Part shown: piece after piece, positions 54,217 through 59,201 of the stretch
Layout of the letters: each line of letters opens with the position of its first letter
Numbering within the stretch: position 1 is the stretch's first letter
The notes under the pieces: model-generated
The model's input: the letters and a program-made list of their open reading frames with translations, nothing else
Told to the model about the DNA's origin: nothing
The model's database searches: none
Translations under genes and position numbers: made by a program
Assembly: GCF_004122115.1 (NCBI RefSeq)
Contig: NZ_SBKP01000015.1
Coordinates: 1 to 59,201, forward strand
From: Sphingobium fluviale
Lineage (GTDB): Bacteria > Pseudomonadota > Alphaproteobacteria > Sphingomonadales > Sphingomonadaceae
Reading direction: 5' to 3'
DNA: 59,201 nucleotides

Positions 54217-55187
54217 CGCCGGTCTATGGCCACAGCGCGGCGCGCGGCGCGATACTGGAAGCGGCGCTTGGCGGGCGGCTGCATCATGCCTGGATACTCT
54301 CTGGCCCGCAGGGCATCGGCAAGGCCAGCCTTGCGCGCGAACTGGCGCTGATTCTGCTCGCTGGGGAAGAGATGGTCGGCAGGGTGTCGGATAACCACCC
54401 GGCCGCCCACCTGTTTTCAGCAGGAACGCACCCGGATTTTGCCGAGCTTGCTCGCCTCGAAAAGGAGGGCGGCGATCTCGCGAGGAATATCTCGGTGGAT
54501 CAGGTGCGCGGCCTTTCCCGCCTGCTGTCCACAGCACCCTCAGTGTCTCAGCGCCGCGTGATCCTGATCGACGCCGCAGACGATATGGAGCGCGGAGCCG
54601 CCAACGCGCTGCTCAAGAGCCTTGAAGAGCCACCGCGGGACGTCGTGTTCCTGCTCATCAGCCATGCCCCGTCACGCTTGCTGCCGACGATCCGCTCGCG
54701 CTGCCGGTTGCTGAGACTGACGCCACTGGGCAGCACAGACATGGCCGCCGCGCTGCGCACCGCCGATGCCACGATGAGCGACTCTGCCGTGATGGAGCTG
54801 GTGACAATCGGCAACGGATCACCGGGGCGGGCGCTCGCGCTATCGGGCCTCGGCGTCAGCGACATGATCGGCGCGCTGGAGCGGATTGTGCGGGATGGCG
54901 ACCGGCTCCACGCAGAGCGGCTCGCGCTCGCCAAAATGCTGGCGCCCAAGGCGGCGTGTCCACGGCTGGAAGCATTTCTGGAACTGGTTCCGGCTTTCCT
55001 TGCTGAGCAGGCGAAAAACCGCATGGGAAGCGCGCTTGAGGAGGCGATACACCGGTGGGAACAGGCGCGCGATCTGGCTGGGCAAGCAATCCCGCTCTCG
55101 CTCGATCCCGCCGCCACGGTGTTCGCGCTCTGCGCACAAGTCGCGGCACTGGCGGAGGAGGAACCGGAAGCGAGCCTTTTCGCCTGA
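54213..55187 (+). CDS. holB: DNA polymerase III delta-prime subunit
   Basis: A 324-residue clamp-loader subunit. It has the AAA+ P-loop-like GPQGIGKASLARELA near 31-45, the DADDM-type Walker B in ILIDAADDMERGAANALLK, and SRCRLLRL (SRC motif) used for arginine-finger positioning. The zinc module cysteines of E. coli delta-prime are absent; this is not unusual in this lineage but is noted. It overlaps tmk and is followed after 44 bases by metG. Confidence 0.92.
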   Translation: MTPVYGHSAARGAILEAALGGRLHHAWILSGPQGIGKASLARELALILLAGEEMVGRVSDNHPAAHLFSAGTHPDFAELARLEKEGGDLARNISVDQVRGLSRLLSTAPSVSQRRVILIDAADDMERGAANALLKSLEEPPRDVVFLLISHAPSRLLPTIRSRCRLLRLTPLGSTDMAAALRTADATMSDSAVMELVTIGNGSPGRALALSGLGVSDMIGALERIVRDGDRLHAERLALAKMLAPKAACPRLEAFLELVPAFLAEQAKNRMGSALEEAIHRWEQARDLAGQAIPLSLDPAATVFALCAQVAALAEEEPEASLFA

Positions 55188-55231
55188 ATCTCCCCTTGGC
55201 CTGACGCATGCGCGCGGTTACAGGTGCGCGC

Positions 55232-56821
55232 ATGACCAAGCCCTACACGATCACCACCGCGATATCCTACCCCAATGGCCGCCCCCATATCGGCCATGCC
55301 TATGAAGCGATTGCGACCGACGCGTTCGCTCGATTTCAGCGCATGATGGGCCGAGACGTGTTCTTCCAGACCGGTACGGATGAGCACGGCTTGAAGATGG
55401 CGCAGACGGCGCGGGGCAAAGGGGTAACGCCACAAGAGTTGGCAGATGAAATGTCTGCTTATTTCAAGCAAATGTGCGACAAACTTAATGTTTCGTACGA
55501 TCGTTTCATTCGCACGAGCGAGCCGGATCACCACCGTGCGAGCCAGGCGCTCTGGCGGGCGATGGAGGCCAATGGCGACCTGTATTTGGATCGCTACGAA
55601 GGCTGGTATTCCGTCCGCGATGAGGCCTTTTACGACGAGAAGGAACTCAGCGACGGGGAGGGGGGCGTAAAGCTCTCGCCACAGGGTACGCCGGTTGAGT
55701 GGACGGTGGAGGAAAGCTGGTTTTTCCGGCTGTCGAAATATCAGGAGCCGCTGCTGGCGCTCTATCGCGATCATCCTGAATTCATCCAGCCCGAAAGCAG
55801 GCGCAACGAGGTGATGCGCTTTGTCGAGGGGGGGCTGTCGGACCTTAGCGTCTCGCGCACCAGCTTCGACTGGGGCGTGAAGGTTCCGGGGTCGGAAGGG
55901 CATGTGATGTATGTGTGGGTCGATGCGCTCACCAATTATCTGACCGGATGCGGCTATCCGGATGATGCGGAGCGCATGGCGCGCTATTGGGCGGATGGCG
56001 GGGACATTACCCACATCATCGGCAAGGATATCGTGCGGTTTCATGCGGTGTATTGGCCAGCCTTCCTGATGAGCGCGAAGCTGCCGCTGCCCAAGAAAGT
56101 GTTCGGCCATGGCTTTCTGCTCAACCGCGGCGAGAAAATGTCGAAATCACTCGGCAATGTCGCGGATCCGCTGGAGCTCGCCGAGAAGTTTGGCGTGGAT
56201 CAGCTACGCTATTTCCTGCTGGCCGAGGTGAGCTTCGGCAATGACGGAAGCTATAGCGCGGAGGCGATTGTCCAGCGCGCGAACAGCGATCTTGCCAACA
56301 GCTTCGGCAATCTGGCGCAGCGGACGCTAAGCTTTATTGCGAAGAATTTGGATGGGCGTCTGCCTTGGGATCGAACTACAGTCGGAGAAGAAGACCCGGA
56401 CGGAGAATTGCTGGCTCAAATTCAATACGCGTGCTCCGTCGAAGTTCCTCGTGCACTTGAGCAGTTAGCTCCGTCAGTGGCGGTAGAGGCGTGGATGCGG
56501 GCAGTGTTTGCTTGCAATGCTTATATCGATACGCAGGCTCCATGGACTTTGCGTAAGACTGACCCCGCGAGGATGGAGGCGGTTTTGGCCACGCTTTATG
56601 TTGCCATCGGACAGCTCGCTATAGCCATTCGTCCTATCATCCCGACCGGTGCTGACGCTCTGCTCGATCAACTAGGTGTGGCTGATAAGGATCGGACTTA
56701 TAGCGAACTTGAGCGTGGCTGGTATAGGCGTCTGGTTGAAAGCGGTTTCACACTCGCTCCACCCAAGCCTCTATTCCCCCGCCTCGAACTTCCCGCAGAC
56801 GCGAGCACTCCTCCTGCATGA
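55232..56821 (+). CDS. metG: Methionyl-tRNA synthetase
   Basis: A 529-residue class Ia synthetase of the short type, without the C-terminal dimerisation domain. HIGH is at 19-22 (NGRPHIGHAYE) and KMSKS at 302-306; the FFQTGTDEHGLK and WVDALTNYLTG blocks are present. The ATG at 55232 gives the family start. Its stop overlaps the tatD start (ATGA). The segment from about 56340 to 56790 (anticodon-binding part) uses many codons ending in A or T, unlike the catalytic half, which hints at a mosaic gene. Confidence 0.96.
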   Translation: MTKPYTITTAISYPNGRPHIGHAYEAIATDAFARFQRMMGRDVFFQTGTDEHGLKMAQTARGKGVTPQELADEMSAYFKQMCDKLNVSYDRFIRTSEPDHHRASQALWRAMEANGDLYLDRYEGWYSVRDEAFYDEKELSDGEGGVKLSPQGTPVEWTVEESWFFRLSKYQEPLLALYRDHPEFIQPESRRNEVMRFVEGGLSDLSVSRTSFDWGVKVPGSEGHVMYVWVDALTNYLTGCGYPDDAERMARYWADGGDITHIIGKDIVRFHAVYWPAFLMSAKLPLPKKVFGHGFLLNRGEKMSKSLGNVADPLELAEKFGVDQLRYFLLAEVSFGNDGSYSAEAIVQRANSDLANSFGNLAQRTLSFIAKNLDGRLPWDRTTVGEEDPDGELLAQIQYACSVEVPRALEQLAPSVAVEAWMRAVFACNAYIDTQAPWTLRKTDPARMEAVLATLYVAIGQLAIAIRPIIPTGADALLDQLGVADKDRTYSELERGWYRRLVESGFTLAPPKPLFPRLELPADASTPPA

Positions 56822-57594
56822 TCGATAGCCATTGCCACCTCAACTACAAGGGACTGGTCGAGGATCAGGCCGCCGTCATCGCCCGTGCGCGCGATGCGGG
56901 GGTGAGGGGTATGCTCAACATCTCCACGCGCGAGCGCGAGTGGGCAGACATTATCGCCACCGCCGAGGCGCATGAAGACATCTGGGCGAGCGTCGGCATC
57001 CACCCGCATGAGGCGGATGCGCATCCGGACATTGACGCCCGCAAGCTTATCGCCGCCGCCACGCACCCGAAGGTCATCGGCATCGGCGAAACCGGCCTCG
57101 ATTATTACTACGACCATAGCGACCGCGCCCAGCAACAAACCAGCTTTCGCGCGCATATTGCCGCCAGCCGCGAGACCGGCCTGCCGCTTATCGTCCACAC
57201 GCGCGACGCGGAGGAGGATACGCTCAGCATTTTGCGCGAGGAAATGGGGAAGGGGAGCTATCCCGCCCTCATCCACTGCTTCACCGCCAGCGGGGCGTTC
57301 GCCGATGCCGCGCTGGAGCTTGGCTGCTATATCAGCATCTCCGGCATCGTGACATTCAAGAACGCTAAAGATCTGCAAGCTGTGGCGCAGCGTCTGCCTG
57401 CTGAGCGCCTGCTGATCGAGACCGATGCGCCCTTCCTCGCGCCGGTGCCGCATCGGGGCAAGACCTGCGAGCCGGCCTATGTGGCGGATACGGTGCGTTT
57501 TCTGGCCGATCTGCGTGGGATATCGCTGGATGACCTTGTTGCACATTCGACCACCAATTTTTACGCCTTGTTTACCAAAGCGCGCCCTGCCTGA
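56818..57594 (+). CDS. tatD: TatD family metal-dependent hydrolase
   Basis: A 258-residue TIM-barrel nuclease/hydrolase. The metal ligands include His5 and His7 in DSHCHLN, the glutamate in IGETGLDYYYDH, a histidine in LIVHTRDAEEDT and one in HCFTASG, and the aspartate in IETDAPFLAP. TatD-like enzymes act as 3'-5' exonucleases in some bacteria. It overlaps metG and the following MBL gene by a few bases; this metG-tatD-MBL order is conserved in alphaproteobacteria. Confidence 0.95.
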   Translation: MIDSHCHLNYKGLVEDQAAVIARARDAGVRGMLNISTREREWADIIATAEAHEDIWASVGIHPHEADAHPDIDARKLIAAATHPKVIGIGETGLDYYYDHSDRAQQQTSFRAHIAASRETGLPLIVHTRDAEEDTLSILREEMGKGSYPALIHCFTASGAFADAALELGCYISISGIVTFKNAKDLQAVAQRLPAERLLIETDAPFLAPVPHRGKTCEPAYVADTVRFLADLRGISLDDLVAHSTTNFYALFTKARPA

Positions 57595-58382
57595 TGCCGC
57601 TGCGTTTCACCGTGCTGGGCTGTGGCACATCGGCAGGGGTGCCGCGCATCGGCAATGACTGGGGTAGCTGCGATCCCACCAACCCCAAGAACCGCCGAAC
57701 GCGCGTCTCGTTGCTGGTCCAGAGCGAGACCACCACGCTTCTCGTCGATACCTCGCCAGATATGCGCGAACAGCTGCTCAGGGCCGAGGTCATCGCGCTG
57801 GACGCGGTACTCTGGACGCATGACCATGCGGATCATTGCCACGGTATCGATGATTTGCGGCAGATCTATTACCACCGCGGGCGCGGTGGCCGCCATGCCG
57901 AGCCAATCGATGGCTATGCCCGCGCGCCGGCGCTAAAGCTGCTGCAACAGCGCTTTGGATACGCGTTTGAAGGGCGGGAAGGCTATCGCGCGATTGTCAA
58001 CGGGAGGAACTTGCCCGATGAAATCATGATCGGGGATATAGCTATCCGCTGCGTCGACATGCCGCACGGCGCGATCTGGTCCACCGGCTTCAGATTTGAG
58101 CATGAGGGCCAGTCTGTCGGCTACGCGACCGATTTTCATGCGGTGACAGAACCGATGATTGCATTGTTTTCAGACGTTGATGTCTGGGTGGTCGACGCCC
58201 TGCGCGAAAAGCCCCACCCAACGCATCCGCATCTCGCGCTGACGCTCGACGCGATCGCTTGTATCGCGCCCAAGCGTGCCTATCTGACACATATGGACAA
58301 CAGCATGGACTATGAGAGGCTGTGCGCGCTCTTGCCGCCGCATGTCCGCCCGGCTTATGACGGGCTTTCTGAAATGGCCTGA
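57594..58382 (+). CDS. MBL-fold metallo-hydrolase (PhnP-like)
   Basis: A 262-residue metallo-beta-lactamase-fold enzyme. The zinc-binding motif is WTHDHADHCHGIDDLR (HxHxDH), preceded by the strand LLVDTSPDMREQL. The opening FTVLGCGTSAGVPRIGNDWG is typical of the PhnP/YcbX-like phosphodiesterase group near tatD. The exact substrate is unknown; cyclic phosphodiesters are possible. It starts one base inside the tatD stop (TGATG). Confidence 0.88.
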   Translation: MPLRFTVLGCGTSAGVPRIGNDWGSCDPTNPKNRRTRVSLLVQSETTTLLVDTSPDMREQLLRAEVIALDAVLWTHDHADHCHGIDDLRQIYYHRGRGGRHAEPIDGYARAPALKLLQQRFGYAFEGREGYRAIVNGRNLPDEIMIGDIAIRCVDMPHGAIWSTGFRFEHEGQSVGYATDFHAVTEPMIALFSDVDVWVVDALREKPHPTHPHLALTLDAIACIAPKRAYLTHMDNSMDYERLCALLPPHVRPAYDGLSEMA

Positions 58383-58423
58383 CGCGCAGCGCGCATTGTC
58401 AGGCATGAGACTGGGGCAGATAT

Positions 58424-59023
58424 ATGGGCGCAGATCAGGGCGCAAACATGATCTGGTGGCTATTGGCGGCATTGCTGCCAGTGTCGGCCCTTATCGCGCG
58501 GCGCGTGTCGTTGCGCGGCACGCTGGCAATGGCGCTGGGCTGGGTGGTGATTTTTGCCGCGGCGCTGGGGTTGTTCAGCTATGGGCAGGAGTTCACCAGC
58601 ATCGCGCTGCACGTCAAGCGTCAGGTGATGGGTGAGCCGCATCAGCGTGCGCAGGGCGACAGGCTGCTCATCCGCCAGGCGCCTGACGGGCATTTCTGGG
58701 TGACGGGCAATATCAACGGGACGAGCGCGCGCTTTCTGATCGACAGCGGCGCGACCGTGACGGCGCTGTCCGACGATGTGGCGATGAAGGCCGGACTCGA
58801 GATCGACAGTTATGCGCCGGGCATGGCAATGCAGACGGCGAACGGCGTGGTGATGGCCAAGCGCGCGTCGATAGACGGTCTCGCGATCGGGCCGATCCGC
58901 ACCGAGGATTTGCCGATTGTGGTATCGGAGCGGTTCAACGGGGTCAATGTGCTGGGGATGAATTTTCTGTCGCGGCTGAAAAGCTGGCGGGTCGAGAATG
59001 GCGAGATGGTGCTGGAGCCGTGA
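58424..59023 (+). CDS. Retropepsin-like aspartic protease, membrane-anchored
   Basis: A 199-residue protein with one or two N-terminal hydrophobic segments (10-25 and 33-52) and a single retroviral-type aspartic protease domain (about 85-199). The catalytic motif is FLIDSGATVTALS with Asp107, and the flap and second half read TANGVVMAKRASIDGLAIGP and NVLGMNFLSRLKSW. Such clan AA proteases work as homodimers. Substrates are unknown. The start could be ATG 58424 or ATG 58448, which has AGGGCG upstream. Confidence 0.88.
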   Translation: MGADQGANMIWWLLAALLPVSALIARRVSLRGTLAMALGWVVIFAAALGLFSYGQEFTSIALHVKRQVMGEPHQRAQGDRLLIRQAPDGHFWVTGNINGTSARFLIDSGATVTALSDDVAMKAGLEIDSYAPGMAMQTANGVVMAKRASIDGLAIGPIRTEDLPIVVSERFNGVNVLGMNFLSRLKSWRVENGEMVLEP

Positions 59024-59185
59024 GGTTTCCATGGCTTTTTCCATGTGGAAAGCCCTTCCGCACTGGCTTTGATTTAACATATATCAACACCAAGTCGTGT
59101 CTTATGTTGTAGTTTCAATGGGTTGTCGACGATAAGCCTGTCCATTGTGTTTTGCTTATAATTTGGACGATCAAGGGAGTTGGAA

Positions 59186-59201
59186 GTGCAAGACGCCGTA
59201 G
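59186..59201 (+). CDS. Possible start of a further gene (truncated by window end)
   Basis: A GTG at 59186 is preceded by AGGGAG at 59174-59179, a good ribosome-binding distance, and the frame (MQDAV...) is open to the last base. Only five codons can be seen, so neither product nor reality can be judged. The preceding 160 bases are AT-richer and could hold its promoter. Confidence 0.25.

Overview
The window is a high-GC stretch of chromosome from an alphaproteobacterium, most likely a member of the Sphingomonadales. The evidence is a CcrM-type GANTC methyltransferase, the dapF-mtaB-ftsY-yciB and ffh-rpsP-rimM-trmD-rplS gene orders, zauP-zapA next to 6S RNA and transketolase, the rlpA-dacC-tmk-holB-metG-tatD-MBL cluster, an Ala/Glu-rich S16 tail, and interspersed palindromes typical of alphaproteobacteria. 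No phage, CRISPR array, plasmid function or intact insertion sequence was found. The family assignments come from reading the protein sequences; no database search was run.

Layout. 1-1.2 kb: tail of etfA, an orphan NIPSNAP gene, an AT-rich gap with a possible 39-codon membrane peptide, and tRNA-Glu. 1.3-9 kb: recJ, glpX and hom on the minus strand, with an ABC-2 exporter pair and a secreted DUF4919 protein on the plus strand between them, a MITE-like repeat at the end of hom, and an unknown exported protein upstream of hom. 9.3-12.3 kb: TonB-ExbB-ExbD-ExbD energy transducer and a PilZ protein. 12.4-15.5 kb: LysR regulator divergent from malate synthase G. 15.5-20.1 kb: dapF-mtaB-ftsY-yciB and an HWE sensor kinase. 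20.7-26.2 kb: the SRP/ribosome-maturation operon, split between rimM and trmD by an ArsR/SRPBCC pair, a VapBC-type toxin-antitoxin pair and a membrane protein. 26.2-33.2 kb: nitroreductase, peptide transporter, glmM, a DUF1272 protein, thiD, rnhB, ccrM and tRNA-Asp. 33.3-35 kb: zauP-zapA-6S RNA-fau-DUF2842 on the minus strand. 35.2-40.4 kb: tkt-gap-pgk-fba. 40.5-50.2 kb: tRNA-Ser, then a probable acetate regulon (CrbS-like sensor, CrbR-like regulator, acs, porin, MHS transporter). 50.3-59.0 kb: envelope enzymes (MltB, RlpA, DacC) followed by tmk, holB, metG, tatD, an MBL hydrolase and a retropepsin-like protease.

How the parts fit. Much of the window is core growth machinery: SRP targeting (Ffh and FtsY), ribosome maturation, peptidoglycan precursors and remodelling (DapF, GlmM, MltB, RlpA, DacC), Z-ring accessories and central carbon flow. 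Acetate can enter through Acs under the CrbS/CrbR pair, pass the glyoxylate shunt at malate synthase, and feed gluconeogenesis through Pgk, Gap, aldolase and GlpX.

Most interesting signals: six GANTC sites in about 150 bp upstream of ccrM, three of them spaced exactly 10 bp apart in a perfect inverted repeat; two ungapped copies (about 86% identical by hand) of a 118-bp repeat, one supplying the hom stop codon and one abutting 6S RNA; the accessory cassette inside the ribosomal operon with palindromic operators; and an MHS transporter with an inserted extra-membrane domain.
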